Assembly (NCBI RefSeq): GCF_027922305.1
Contig: NZ_BSFK01000010.1
Coordinates: forward strand, 248,001-312,000
Length of the DNA stretch: 64,000 bases
Source of the DNA: Methylopila jiangsuensis
GTDB taxonomy: Bacteria > Pseudomonadota > Alphaproteobacteria > Rhizobiales > Methylopilaceae
Reading direction: 5' to 3'
Position numbers and translations under genes: made by a program. Positions within the stretch are counted from its first letter, which is position 1, and every line of letters begins with the position of its first letter. Below the pieces are notes generated by a model. The model was not told the origin of the DNA. It ran no database searches and worked only from the letters and a program-made list of their open reading frames with translations. Positions 48,418 to 58,011 of this stretch are shown in pieces.

Positions 48418-49034
48418 TCGGCAAGCTCACCGGCAAGGTGGATTCGGTCGGCCCCGACTGGGCGATCATCGACGTGGGCGGCGTCGGCTATGTGGTCCAC
48501 TGCTCGTCCCGCACCCTGTCGCGGCTGAAGGCGGGGGAGACGGCGCGGCTGTCGATCGAGACCCATGTGCGCGAGGACCGCATCCAGCTGTTCGGCTTCG
48601 TGGCCGATCTGGAGCGCGAGTGGTTCCGCCTGCTGAACACGGTGCAGGGCGTCGGGACCAAGGTGGCGCTTGGGGTGCTGTCGGTGCTGGAGGCGTCCGA
48701 CCTCGCCACCGCCATCGCCCTGCAGGACAAGGCCGCGATCTCCCGCGCGCCCGGCGTCGGCCCGCGGGTCGCGGCCCGCATCGCGGCGGAGCTGAAGGAC
48801 AAGGCGCCGCTGTTCGCCGACGTGGACCCAGGCCTGGCTCGTCTCTCGGGCGGGGGCGACGCCGGCGAGGCCAAGGGCCCGCAGCCGGCGCGCGACGCCG
48901 TCTCGGCGCTGGTCAATCTGGGCTACGCCCCGCCCCAGGCGTCGGGCGCGGTCGCCGCGGCGCTGAAGGCTGCGGGGGAGGGCGCGACCACCGAGCAGCT
49001 CATCCGGGCGGGCTTGAAGGAGCTGGCGAAGTGA
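48414..49034 (+). CDS. ruvA: Holliday junction branch-migration protein RuvA
   Basis: A 206-residue junction-binding protein. The N-terminal OB fold begins [19 protein letters not shown], and helix-hairpin-helix motifs follow ([14 protein letters not shown] and [16 protein letters not shown]). It loads the RuvB motor. Its stop is only four bases from the stop of a gene on the opposite strand, which separates it from ruvB. Confidence 0.96.
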   Translation: MIGKLTGKVDSVGPDWAIIDVGGVGYVVHCSSRTLSRLKAGETARLSIETHVREDRIQLFGFVADLEREWFRLLNTVQGVGTKVALGVLSVLEASDLATAIALQDKAAISRAPGVGPRVAARIAAELKDKAPLFADVDPGLARLSGGGDAGEAKGPQPARDAVSALVNLGYAPPQASGAVAAALKAAGEGATTEQLIRAGLKELAK

Positions 49035-49038
49035 GGCG

Positions 49039-49632
49039 TCAGGCCCGGTCGAGGACGCCGCGATAGATGTCGCTGAGCGAGAGGCTGAGGCCGAGCGCGT
49101 CCAGGCTGAGCGCGTCGTCGGCGCCGTTCAGCAGCCTCAGGCCGGACCAGAGGCCGTTCTCGCGATCGAAGACTTCGAGCGCCGGATGATCGCGCGCCAC
49201 CAGCACGTAGTGCCGCAAAGACGGAAGCTTCTGATAGACATGCCATTTTTCCAAGCGGTCGCGGGCTTCCGATCCGGCGGACATCACCTCGAAGATCACC
49301 ACGGGCGCGTCGGTGGAAGTGGCGCCCGGCGCAAGGTCGCCACAGACGACCATGACATCGGGGAGGGTCGCCGCCTCCATCTCGGTCTGCTTGACGAAGA
49401 AGGTTTCGGCGAAGACCTGACAGCGCGATCCCGCGGCGTCGAGCGCGTTGCCCAGATGACGGGCGATGTTCTGGACGATGCGCGCGTGCTCCCAGCGCGC
49501 GCCCACCATCATGCGCACCACGCGGCCGCCGATAAGCTCCCATTTCTCATGGGCGGGCTTGTCGGCCAGCAACTCCTCGAAATCGTCGAGGGACATGTAC
49601 TCGTATCCGGGGGTCCGCGCTCGGAGAGGCAT
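49039..49632 (-). CDS. Uma2 family (DUF820) endonuclease-fold protein
   Basis: A 197-residue PD-(D/E)XK-fold protein of the Uma2 family. YMSLDDFEELLADKP and WELIGGRVVRM open the domain; LPDVMVVC and VVIFEVMSAGSEARDRLEKWHVYQ contain the Asp and Glu-x-x motif. The family is abundant in cyanobacteria and scattered elsewhere; its function is unclear. It lies inside the otherwise continuous ruvCAB cluster, on the opposite strand. Start ATG 49632 is chosen because an upstream frame to 50676 merely overlaps ruvB. Confidence 0.85.
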   Translation of the reverse strand: MPLRARTPGYEYMSLDDFEELLADKPAHEKWELIGGRVVRMMVGARWEHARIVQNIARHLGNALDAAGSRCQVFAETFFVKQTEMEAATLPDVMVVCGDLAPGATSTDAPVVIFEVMSAGSEARDRLEKWHVYQKLPSLRHYVLVARDHPALEVFDRENGLWSGLRLLNGADDALSLDALGLSLSLSDIYRGVLDRA

Positions 49633-49698
49633 GGCCGTGTTTCCTGACGTCGGCGCATACCGTATCACAGCGTGGCCCATTCTGCAGCGAGGGGACAG

Positions 49699-50742
49699 AT
49701 GACCCCGCCAAGCCCCGTCCGCGACGTCGCCGCCCGGGACGACGACGCGCTCGACGCCTCGATCCGGCCGCAGACGCTCGCCGACTTCACCGGCCAGCGG
49801 CAGGCGCGCGAGAACCTGTCGGTGTTCATCCAGGCGGCTCGCGCCCGGGGCGAGGCGCTGGACCATGTGCTGCTGGCGGGGCCGCCCGGCCTCGGCAAGA
49901 CCACCCTCGCCCAGATCGTGGCGCGCGAGCTCGGCGTCGGCTTCCGCGCCACCTCCGGCCCGGTGATCGCCAAGGCGGGCGACCTGGCGGCGCTGCTGAC
50001 CAATCTCGACGAGCGCGACGTGCTGTTCATCGACGAGATCCACCGCCTCAACCCGGCGGTGGAGGAGATCCTCTATCCGGCCATGGAGGACTTCCAGCTC
50101 GACCTGATCATCGGCGAGGGGCCGGCGGCGCGCTCGGTGCGCATCGACCTGTCGAAGTTCACGCTGGTGGGCGCCACCACCCGCGCCGGCCTGCTGACCA
50201 CGCCCTTGCGCGACCGGTTCGGCATTCCGCTGCGGCTGAACTTCTACGAGGTGGACGAACTGGAGCTGATCGTGCGCCGGGGCGCGCGGGTGCTCGGGCT
50301 CGGCATGAGCCCGGAGGGCGCGCGGGAGATCGCCCGCCGGGCGCGGGGCACGCCGCGCATCGCCGGCCGCCTGCTGCGCCGGGTGCGGGATTTCGCCTCC
50401 GTGTCGGGCGAGGCGGAGGTGTCGAAGGCGTCCGCCGACCGGGCGCTGAAGCTGCTCGACGTGGACGATCTCGGCCTCGACGCCATGGACCGGCGCTACC
50501 TCTCCATGATCGCCATGAACTACGGCGGCGGTCCGGTGGGGGTGGAGACCATCGCCGCGGCGCTGTCGGAGCCCCGCGACGCGGTGGAGGAGATCATCGA
50601 GCCCTATCTGATCCAGCAGGGCTTCATCCAGCGGACGCCGCGCGGGCGTATGCTGACGGCGCATGCGTACCGGCATCTCGGGCTCGCCGCGCCGCCCTCG
50701 GTGGCGCAGCCGCCGCTGTTCGATCTCGACGAGGACACATGA
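49699..50742 (+). CDS. ruvB: Holliday junction helicase RuvB
   Basis: A 347-residue AAA+ motor that drives branch migration with RuvA. Walker A is [11 protein letters not shown], Walker [10 protein letters not shown], sensor 1 [10 protein letters not shown], and the C-terminal winged helix ends RTPRGRMLT. Start ATG 49699 follows GAGGGGAC. It overlaps ybgC by four bases. Separation from ruvA by the Uma2 gene implies its own promoter in the 67-base gap. Confidence 0.96.
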   Translation: MTPPSPVRDVAARDDDALDASIRPQTLADFTGQRQARENLSVFIQAARARGEALDHVLLAGPPGLGKTTLAQIVARELGVGFRATSGPVIAKAGDLAALLTNLDERDVLFIDEIHRLNPAVEEILYPAMEDFQLDLIIGEGPAARSVRIDLSKFTLVGATTRAGLLTTPLRDRFGIPLRLNFYEVDELELIVRRGARVLGLGMSPEGAREIARRARGTPRIAGRLLRRVRDFASVSGEAEVSKASADRALKLLDVDDLGLDAMDRRYLSMIAMNYGGGPVGVETIAAALSEPRDAVEEIIEPYLIQQGFIQRTPRGRMLTAHAYRHLGLAAPPSVAQPPLFDLDEDT

Positions 50743-51179
50743 CCGCCAATCTCAGCGACGGCGTCGGGGGGCGCCTCGAAGGCGTGCGCCACGTTCTGAC
50801 GCTGCGCATCTATTACGAGGACACCGACTTCTCCGGCGCGGTCTACCACGCCAACTACCTGCGCTACATGGAGCGCGGCCGCACCGAGATCCTGCGCGCC
50901 ATCGGCTTCGACCACCGGGCGCTGTGGGACGCCTCGAAGGAGGGGTTCGTGGTCCGCCGCATCACGGTGGACTACCTCAGGCCCGCCCGCATGGACGACG
51001 TCATCGCCGTGAACACCTGGGTCCACGAGGTCAAGCAGGCCTCGCTGACGCTGGACCAGGAGGTGACGCGCGACGGCGAGACGCTGGTGACGGGCCGGGC
51101 GGTCTGCGCCTATGTGCGCGACGGTCGGCCGGTGCGCATGCCCCAGTCCATGCGCGAGCAGATGGCGCGCAAGGAGTAG
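50739..51179 (+). CDS. ybgC: Tol-Pal-associated acyl-CoA thioesterase YbgC
   Basis: A 146-residue 4HBT hotdog-fold thioesterase. The catalytic Asp is in [17 protein letters not shown], and YMERGRTE follows. It hydrolyses acyl-CoA or acyl-ACP and is usually the first gene of the tol-pal operon. Here two proteases on the other strand lie between it and tolQ. It overlaps ruvB (ATGA), so expression is tied to that gene. Confidence 0.93.
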   Translation: MTANLSDGVGGRLEGVRHVLTLRIYYEDTDFSGAVYHANYLRYMERGRTEILRAIGFDHRALWDASKEGFVVRRITVDYLRPARMDDVIAVNTWVHEVKQASLTLDQEVTRDGETLVTGRAVCAYVRDGRPVRMPQSMREQMARKE

Positions 51180-51182
51180 GGC

Positions 51183-51200
51183 GGGCCGCCTCAGCGGCCC
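51183..51200. terminator. Hairpin between convergent ybgC and protease genes
   Basis: GGGCCGC and GCGGCCC pair around CTCA, covering the ends of ybgC and the minus-strand protease (its stop lies in the right arm). No T-run is present, so it may only slow or protect the two 3' ends. Confidence 0.4.
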
Positions 51201-51985
51201 TTGCGCGCCTTCTGCAGCATGGCGCGGAAGCCCTTGGACTTCGGATCGAGCACCGCCACGAAGATGGTGGAGTTGCACAGGTTGCGCTTGCGCACGATCG
51301 CGATCACCACGCCCCACAGCCCGCCCTGGCCCATGACCGGGCCGCCGCTGTCGCCCCGGCACACCGCGCCGCCCGTGGTGCCGAACGCCACCGCCGTGGG
51401 GCCGTCGGTCACCACCTCGGCCTTCACGGCGGCGAGGCGGAGCTGGCCGCTGGAGGATTCGTCGGAGGGCGTGCGCAGCCCCGCGCCCGCGAGCACCGAG
51501 CGGGTCTCGATCGCCTTCAGCGGCTGGCGGGCGATGGGGATCGGCCGCCGGTCCTTCGGCGCGGGCCGCGCCAGCCTCAGGATGGCGAGGTCGGCGCCCA
51601 GCAGTTCCGGGCGCGGATTGTCCGCGTCGCCCCGGCCGCCGAAATCCGGATGCATCGCGCCCGCGGTCACCTGAATGGTGTGGGCGATGCTGTCGGGCCC
51701 GTCGAAGAACTGCGCCACCACCACGCTCGGGCCGCCGAGATCGGCGAGGCAATGGCCGGCGGTCAGCACCAGGCTGCGCTCGATCAGCACGCCGGTGCAG
51801 TTCGCCACCTGGGCGCGGGTGCGGCTGGTGGGCGTCAGGCTGGTGATGAACACCGTGGCGCGCGTCAGCGCGTCGCCCTGACGCGCGGGCGCGCCGCCGG
51901 AGAGGGCGCGGCTTTCTCCGGGGACGAGAAGCGCGAGACCCAGGGTGACGCAGGCGGCGAAGGCGCGGACGGAAACGGGACGCAT
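51191..51985 (-). CDS. Trypsin-like (S1) serine protease, secreted, first of a pair
   Basis: A 264-residue exported protease. A signal-peptide-like segment (ACVTLGLALLVPGESRA) precedes the chymotrypsin fold. All three catalytic residues are present: His78 in TAGHC, Asp132 in GADLAIL, and Ser213 in GDSGGP. It could act on envelope proteins. ATG 51985 has AGGAACC upstream; the longer reading adds a non-signal stretch. With its neighbour at 52142 it forms a tandem of two divergent copies, probably an old duplication. Confidence 0.88.
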   Translation of the reverse strand: MRPVSVRAFAACVTLGLALLVPGESRALSGGAPARQGDALTRATVFITSLTPTSRTRAQVANCTGVLIERSLVLTAGHCLADLGGPSVVVAQFFDGPDSIAHTIQVTAGAMHPDFGGRGDADNPRPELLGADLAILRLARPAPKDRRPIPIARQPLKAIETRSVLAGAGLRTPSDESSSGQLRLAAVKAEVVTDGPTAVAFGTTGGAVCRGDSGGPVMGQGGLWGVVIAIVRKRNLCNSTIFVAVLDPKSKGFRAMLQKARKGR

Positions 51986-52141
51986 GACAGGTTCCTGCGG
52001 GCGCGGGCGAACCGCGCAGGCGAGTCGCGAAAGCCAGGGAAGCCGGCACCATGGCACGGGCTTCGTCAAAGGTCCGTTCACCGATCCGTCGCGCATGGAC
52101 GCAAGCGGGGCGCTGTGCCCGCAGGGCGACAGCGCGAGGGG

Positions 52142-52870
52142 TCAGTCGAGCGCCGCCCGCATGCGGCGGAAGCCCTCGGACGCGGGATCGACCGGCGTCG
52201 CCGTCACCCGCGTCCCGCAGCCGCCGGACGGTTTCAGCACCGCGGCGATCAGTCCCCACACCGCGCCGGAGGCGTCCGCCAGCGGGCCGCCGCTGTCGCC
52301 CGTGCACGCCGGACGGTCGAGGGTGGCGAAGCCGACGCCGGCGCTGCCGCCGGTCGAGAGCCGCGCCCCGGAGACGCGAAACCGCTTCAGCCCGCCTGAG
52401 CGGGCCGCCGCTCCCGGTCCCTCGCGCCCCACGCCGGCGCCCGTCCCGTCGCCCGGCGCGGCCCCGACGCGGGCGGGGGGCTGGGCCGTGATCGGGGTGG
52501 CGAGCTTCACCAGCGCCATGTCGGCGGCGACCTCGCGCTGGCGCGTCGCCGGGTCTCCCGCGGTCTCGCGCCAGAACGGCGCATGGTCTGGATGGCGCGC
52601 GATGCGCAGCACGGCGATGGGCGGGGGAGCCGCCTTGCCCGCCCGGTACGCGAAGACGGCGGTCTGGGCGGGCCTCGCGACCCGGTCGAGGCAGTGGCCC
52701 GCGGTCAGCACGATGTCGGGGGCGATCAGCACGCCGGCGCAGGTGGCGACCGCCGCGCGTCCGTCTCCGGTGGGCGTCACCGCCTGCACCGCGACCGTGG
52801 AGGCGTCAGGCCCGGCCGCGAAGGCGGGCGAGGCGGCGACAAGGGCGGCGGCGATGGGAAAGGCGCGCAT
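52142..52870 (-). CDS. Trypsin-like (S1) serine protease, secreted, second of a pair
   Basis: A 242-residue exported protease with the same plan: signal peptide to ASPAFAAG, then His59 in TAGHC, Asp117 in AADMALV and Ser193 in GDSGGP, so it should be active. The identity with the neighbouring protease is limited to the catalytic blocks. It starts just upstream of that gene on the minus strand, with 156 bases between them, and faces ybgC. The substrate is unknown. Confidence 0.87.
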   Translation of the reverse strand: MRAFPIAAALVAASPAFAAGPDASTVAVQAVTPTGDGRAAVATCAGVLIAPDIVLTAGHCLDRVARPAQTAVFAYRAGKAAPPPIAVLRIARHPDHAPFWRETAGDPATRQREVAADMALVKLATPITAQPPARVGAAPGDGTGAGVGREGPGAAARSGGLKRFRVSGARLSTGGSAGVGFATLDRPACTGDSGGPLADASGAVWGLIAAVLKPSGGCGTRVTATPVDPASEGFRRMRAALD

Positions 52871-53162
52871 GCGGCCCGTTAGAGCCGGTCCCGCCGGCCG
52901 CGTCGAGGGCGAGGCGCCAAGGCGGCCGCGCGGCGTGGGGGGCGTGGCGCCGGCGCCGCAGCGCTTTGGTAACGCGGTCTTAACCTTGACAAGTCATGAA
53001 CGAGGGGAGCCCAGGCGGGATCGGGTCGCAGTTTCAACACATTGACGCGCGAGTAGCGCGGTCGTTCCGGGTCCTTGGGCGCCTGACGGAACGCGGCGGC
53101 GACCGGCCGGCGCGGTCCGGGGAAAGTCGCGGCGGCGCCGCGAGCGTGGAGAAGAGCGGACG
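52871..53162. other. Divergent control region between protease and tolQ
   Basis: About 290 bases. TTGACA at 52986-52991 is the best -35-like hexamer, but no partner at 16-18 bases is convincing. GGAGAAGAGCGGACG-type sequence provides the tolQ ribosome site. No gene is seen. Confidence 0.4.
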
Positions 53163-53840
<678 letters not shown>

Positions 53841-53843
53841 CCC

Positions 53844-54296
53844 ATGGGAATGGGCGTAGGCGCGGGCGGCGGAGGCGGCGGGCGCGGATCCCGCCGGCGG
53901 CGCCGTTCGGGCGTCATGGCGGAGATCAACATGACGCCCATGGTGGACGTCATGCTGGTGCTGCTCATCATCTTCATGGTCTCGGCGCCGCTGCTCACGG
54001 TCGGGGTGCCGATCGATCTGCCGCAGACCTCCGCCAATCCTCTCAACGAGGAGAAGGAGCCGCTCACCATCACCGTCAACAACAAGGGCGAGGTGTTCCT
54101 GCAGGAGACGCAGATCCAGGTCGACGAGATCGCGCCGCGCCTCATTGCCATCACGAACTCCGGCTACGAAGAACGCATCTACGTGCGGGGCGACAGGAAC
54201 GTGGTCTACGGACAGGTGATGAAAGTCATGGGCACGCTGTCCGCGGCGGGCTTCCGCCGGGTCGCGCTCGTGACCGAACTCGAGCAGGGGAGCTGA
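53844..54296 (+). CDS. tolR: Tol-Pal system protein TolR
   Basis: A 150-residue TolR/ExbD protein. An Arg/Gly-rich N-terminus ([13 protein letters not shown]) precedes the membrane helix with the essential Asp in [15 protein letters not shown]. The periplasmic domain ends in VYGQVMKVMGTLSAAGFRRVALV. It is ten bases from tolA. Confidence 0.95.
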   Translation: MGMGVGAGGGGGGRGSRRRRRSGVMAEINMTPMVDVMLVLLIIFMVSAPLLTVGVPIDLPQTSANPLNEEKEPLTITVNNKGEVFLQETQIQVDEIAPRLIAITNSGYEERIYVRGDRNVVYGQVMKVMGTLSAAGFRRVALVTELEQGS

Positions 54297-54306
54297 GCGG
54301 CCCCCG

Positions 54307-55650
54307 ATGCGTGTCGGTCTCGTCTCCTCCGCGGCGGCTCATGCGATCCTCCTCGCCTGGGGCATCGTGAACCTCGGCACGGCCAAGCCGTTCGAGGTCG
54401 CGCCCACGGAGTCGCTGCCGATCGAGATCCTGTCGCCGGAAGAGTTCGACGCCATGACGCGCGGCTCCAAGACGTCGAAGACGGTGGCGGCGCCTAAGGT
54501 CAAGGCGGAGACGCTCGCCGCGGTCGACGACGAGCCCAAGGACGACGCGCTGCCCGTGGCCAGGCAGGACGTGGCCCCGCCGCCTCCGCCGCCCTCCGCG
54601 CCGCCCAAGCCCGATCCCGAGAAGGCCGCCAAGGCTGAAGCCGCCAAGGCCGAACAGGCCGAGGCCGCGCGCGCCGAGGCCGCCGAGAAGGCCGCCGCCG
54701 CGAAAGCCGCGGCCGACAAGGCGGCGAAGGCCGAAGCCGCGAAGGCGGCGGAAGCGGCCAAGGCCGAGGCCGCCAAGGCGGCTGAGAAAGCCGCCGCCGA
54801 CAAAGCCGCCGCAGCGGAGAAGGCCGAGAAGCTCGCCCAGGCCGAGCAGGCGGAGCTGCGCGCCAAGGCGGAGGCCGAGAAGGAAGCCAAGGATAAGGCG
54901 GCGGCCGAAAAAGCCGCGGCCGAGAAGGCGGCCAAGGCGAAGGCCGAACAGCTCGCCAAGGCGGAAGCGGACAAGGCCGCGAAGGAAAAGGCGGAGGCGG
55001 AAAAGCTCGCGAGGCTCGAGGCGGAGAAGGCGGCGAGGGAGAAGGCCGAGGCCGAGAAGAAGGCCGCGGAGAAAGCCGCCAAGGAGAAGGCGGAGAAGCT
55101 CGCCAAGGCCGAGGCCGCCAAGGCGGCGAAGGAGAAGGCGGAGGCCGAGAAGGCCGCCGAGCGCAAGTTCGATCCGTCCAAGATCGCCTCGCTGCTGAAG
55201 GATTCCAAGTCGAGCTCCAGCGCGCCCAGCACCTCCGCGCTCGAGGACAAGCGCGCGCCGGGCCGCACCCAGACCGCCGGCCGCGAGCTGTCGCCCGAGA
55301 CCACCGCCGGCACCAGCCGCGGCTCGGCCTCCAAGCTGTCCATGTCCCAGAAGGCGGGCATCGACAACGCGGTGCGCGATCAGGTGATGCAGTGCTGGAA
55401 CCCGCCGATCGGCGCCGCCAACGACGGCAGCCTCGCGGTGCGGGTCAGCTTCACGCTCAACGCCGACGGCTCCCTCGCCGACGGGCCAAAGGTGATGAAC
55501 GCGTCGTCGAACCCCGCCTTCCGGGCGGCGGCGGGCGCGGCCATGCGCGCCGTGCAGCGCTGCGCGCCGCTGAAGCTGCCGCCGGACGCCTACGACTACT
55601 GGCGTCAGGTGACGATCAATTTCGACCCCAAGGAGATGATGGGCGGATGA
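54307..55650 (+). CDS. tolA: Cell envelope integrity protein TolA
   Basis: A 447-residue TolA. One membrane helix (residues ~6-24, [17 protein letters not shown]) precedes a Pro-rich segment ([16 protein letters not shown]) and then a very long Ala/Lys/Glu helical domain (~100-290, mostly AEKAAAEKA-like units), which spans the periplasm. The C-terminal TonB/TolA-like domain (~345-447) ends in [19 protein letters not shown], and Cys398/420-area residues (QRCAPLKLP) fit the TolA fold. The gene is repetitive at DNA level. Its stop overlaps the next start (ATGA). Confidence 0.94.
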   Translation: MRVGLVSSAAAHAILLAWGIVNLGTAKPFEVAPTESLPIEILSPEEFDAMTRGSKTSKTVAAPKVKAETLAAVDDEPKDDALPVARQDVAPPPPPPSAPPKPDPEKAAKAEAAKAEQAEAARAEAAEKAAAAKAAADKAAKAEAAKAAEAAKAEAAKAAEKAAADKAAAAEKAEKLAQAEQAELRAKAEAEKEAKDKAAAEKAAAEKAAKAKAEQLAKAEADKAAKEKAEAEKLARLEAEKAAREKAEAEKKAAEKAAKEKAEKLAKAEAAKAAKEKAEAEKAAERKFDPSKIASLLKDSKSSSSAPSTSALEDKRAPGRTQTAGRELSPETTAGTSRGSASKLSMSQKAGIDNAVRDQVMQCWNPPIGAANDGSLAVRVSFTLNADGSLADGPKVMNASSNPAFRAAAGAAMRAVQRCAPLKLPPDAYDYWRQVTINFDPKEMMGG

Positions 55651-55775
55651 GCTCGCTCTCCCTGGCTTCGCCGCGCAAGGCCGGCGGGACCCGCGAGCGC
55701 CGCGCCGGCGCCCGCGCCGGTTTCCGGCGCATCGCCGTCCCCGCCGCCGTTTCACACGGAAAAGTCACGCAATGA
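55647..55775 (+). CDS. Predicted 42-residue basic small protein between tolA and tolB
   Basis: ATG 55647 lies within the tolA stop (ATGA) and its own TGA stop lies within the tolB start (ATGA at 55772-55775), so the ORF fills the gap exactly. The peptide starts [18 protein letters not shown] and is strongly basic, with no signal or membrane helix. It has no recognised family. Two possible roles: it encodes a protein, or it carries ribosomes from tolA to tolB so that they are translated together. Composition at 70% GC makes chance open frames common, so confidence is moderate. Confidence 0.45.
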   Translation: MSSLSLASPRKAGGTRERRAGARAGFRRIAVPAAVSHGKVTQ

Positions 55776-57091
55776 CGCTTTCGCTCGCCCAGCTGTTCCG
55801 CGCCGCCGTCATGATCGCCGCGCTTCTCGGCCTCGCCGCCCTCGCGCCGGCGGCCCGGGCGCAGGTGAACATCGACATCAACCAGGGCAACGTGCAGCCG
55901 CTGCCGATCGCCATTCCGAGCTTCCTCGGGCAGGGCGGCGACGCGGAGCTCGCGCGCAACATCGCGAGCGTGGTGGAGGCGGATCTGAAGAACTCGGGCC
56001 TGTTCGCCCCCATCGACCACAAGGCCTTCATCGAGAAGATCACCAACACCGACGTGCCGCCGCGCTTCGGCGACTGGCGCATCATCAACGCCCAGGCGCT
56101 GGTGACGGGCCGCGTGGTGCGGCAGGGCGACGGGCGGCTTCGCACCGAGTTCCGGCTGTGGGACGTGTTCGCGGGCAACCAGCTCGACGGCCAGCAGTTC
56201 TTCACCGACAAGAACTGGCGCCGCGTGGCGCATCTCATCGCCGACATGATCTACGAGCGCCTGACCGGCGAGAAGGGGTACTTCGACACCCGCGTCGTCT
56301 ACGTGGACGAGAGCGGCCCGAAGGACAAGCGCGTCAAGCGCCTCGCCATCATGGACCAGGACGGCTTCAACGTCCGCTACATCACCGGCGGCGACGAGCT
56401 GGTGCTGACCCCGCGCTTCAGCCCGACCAGCCAGGAAATCACCTACATGTCGTTCGGGCGCGCGGAGCCGCGCGTCTACCTGCTCAACATCGAGACCGGC
56501 CAGCGCGAGGTGGTCGGCAACTTCCCCGGCATGACCTTCTCGCCGCGGTTCTCGCCCGACGGGCAGAAGGTGATCATGAGCCTGCAGCAGGGCGGCGACT
56601 CGAACCTCTACGCCATGGACCTGCGCTCCCGCGCCACCACGCGGCTGACGGATTCCGGCGCCATCGACACCTCGCCGTCCTACTCGCCGGACGGCGCCCG
56701 GATCGTGTTCGAGAGCGACCGGGGCGGCAACCAGCAGATCTACGTCATGTCCTCCTCCGGCGGCGGCGCCCAGCGCATCTCCTTCGGCGAGGGCCGCTAC
56801 TCGACCCCGGTGTGGTCGCCCCGCGGCGACCTGATCGCCTTCACCAAGCAGTCCGGCGGCAAGTTCGCCATCGGCGTGATGAAGCCGGACGGCACCGGCG
56901 AGCGCATCCTGACCGAGGGCTTCCACAACGAGGGCCCGACCTGGGCGCCCAACGGCCGGGTACTGATGTTCTTCCGCGACCAGGGCGGCGGGCCGAAGAT
57001 CTATTCGGTCGACGTCACCGGCCGCAACGAGCGCCGCATCCCGACGCCGGGCTTCGCCTCCGACCCCGCCTGGTCGCCGCCGCTGAACTGA
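55772..57091 (+). CDS. tolB: Tol-Pal system beta-propeller protein TolB
   Basis: A 439-residue periplasmic protein. A signal peptide runs to APAARAQ (residue ~31); the N-terminal domain (~32-165) precedes a six-bladed propeller with [27 protein letters not shown] and SPRGDLIAF repeats. It docks on Pal and TolA. Its start overlaps the small-ORF stop (ATGA). A terminator follows, so the operon probably ends here. Confidence 0.95.
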   Translation: MTLSLAQLFRAAVMIAALLGLAALAPAARAQVNIDINQGNVQPLPIAIPSFLGQGGDAELARNIASVVEADLKNSGLFAPIDHKAFIEKITNTDVPPRFGDWRIINAQALVTGRVVRQGDGRLRTEFRLWDVFAGNQLDGQQFFTDKNWRRVAHLIADMIYERLTGEKGYFDTRVVYVDESGPKDKRVKRLAIMDQDGFNVRYITGGDELVLTPRFSPTSQEITYMSFGRAEPRVYLLNIETGQREVVGNFPGMTFSPRFSPDGQKVIMSLQQGGDSNLYAMDLRSRATTRLTDSGAIDTSPSYSPDGARIVFESDRGGNQQIYVMSSSGGGAQRISFGEGRYSTPVWSPRGDLIAFTKQSGGKFAIGVMKPDGTGERILTEGFHNEGPTWAPNGRVLMFFRDQGGGPKIYSVDVTGRNERRIPTPGFASDPAWSPPLN

Positions 57092-57118
57092 GCCGCCGTC
57101 GATTTCACGGATAGGGAT

Positions 57119-57152
57119 AAGGCGTCCGGAGCCACCGCTCCGGGCGCCTTTT
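57119..57152 (+). terminator. Rho-independent terminator of tolB
   Basis: AAGGCGTCCGGAGC and GCTCCGGGCGCCTT pair (one mismatch) around CACC, followed by TTTTCG. It starts 28 bases after the tolB stop. Confidence 0.85.
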
Positions 57153-57358
57153 CGCATCTGTGGCCTTTGGGACTCACTCGGCCCGCGTCCCATTGCGGCC
57201 CTGTGGCCGTCACGCCACGGTCACGATCGAACCCGCTCATGGGCGTCCACGGGGACGGATCGCTTCGCGGTAACCTCCGTTTAAGCCTAACGGAACCTTC
57301 GGTTAACTGGGAGACTGCTATGGGTGGCGCAACCGAAAGCCACAAGGAGTCATCGGGG

Positions 57359-57895
57359 ATGTTGCGTACCAAGCGTTACGGCGCGGCCGGCAAGATCGCC
57401 GCCGCGGTTTGCGCCACGCTGCTGCTCGCGGCCTGCGCCAAGAAGGGCGGCGCGGACGGCATGGGCGGCGCCGGCGGCTATGGAGCGGACGGCGCTTACG
57501 GCGCCGGCGGCCGTGGCGGCCCTCCCGGCAGCCAGCAGGACTTCGTGGTCAACGTGGGCGACCGCGTGTTCTTCGAGACCGACTCGACCGAGCTGACCTC
57601 CACCGCCCGCTCCACGCTCGACAAGCAGGCGCAGTGGCTGTCGCGCTATCCGCGCTACGCCATCCTGATCGAGGGCCACGCCGACGAGCGCGGCACCCGC
57701 GAATACAACTTCGCCCTCGGCGCCCGCCGTTCGCAGGTGGCCCGCGACTACCTCGCCGCCCGCGGCGTGCCGGCGTCGCGCGTGCGCACCACCTCCTACG
57801 GCAAGGAGCGGCCGGTGGCGGTGTGCGACGACATCTCCTGCTGGTCCCAGAACCGCCGCGCGGTCACCGTGCTGCAGGGCGGCGCGGGCTCCTGA
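57359..57895 (+). CDS. pal: Peptidoglycan-associated lipoprotein Pal
   Basis: A 178-residue OmpA-like lipoprotein. The lipobox LAAC places the acylated Cys at residue 26, followed by a Gly-rich linker. The OmpA domain binds peptidoglycan through EGHADERGTREYNFALG. ATG 57359 is the first Met giving a proper signal; longer readings start at 57167. The terminator at 57119 implies a separate promoter in the gap, where an AT-richer stretch with GGTTAACTGGG-like sequence lies near 57300. Confidence 0.95.
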   Translation: MLRTKRYGAAGKIAAAVCATLLLAACAKKGGADGMGGAGGYGADGAYGAGGRGGPPGSQQDFVVNVGDRVFFETDSTELTSTARSTLDKQAQWLSRYPRYAILIEGHADERGTREYNFALGARRSQVARDYLAARGVPASRVRTTSYGKERPVAVCDDISCWSQNRRAVTVLQGGAGS

Positions 57896-57908
57896 GCCGG
57901 ACGACGTC

Positions 57909-57941
57909 GCTGGTCCCGGCCTTCACGAGGTCGGGACCAGC
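57909..57941 (+). terminator. Hairpin after pal
   Basis: GCTGGTCCCG and CGGGACCAGC form a 10-base stem (extended by GCC/GGT-type pairs) with a short loop at 57922-57928. CCTCAATT follows rather than a T-run, so it may be a weak terminator or a stabilising stem between pal and ybgF. Confidence 0.5.
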
Positions 57942-58011
57942 CTCAATTCAGCCGAACTCCGGCCCTACCCAAAGACATTCCACGTCTTCCTGTCGGGGAA
58001 CTTTCGCGCCC

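Noticed and set aside
54600-55180. Tandem repeat or CRISPR-like array in tolA
   Set aside because: The repetition comes from Ala/Lys/Glu codons in the helical domain of TolA; there are no spaced direct repeats.
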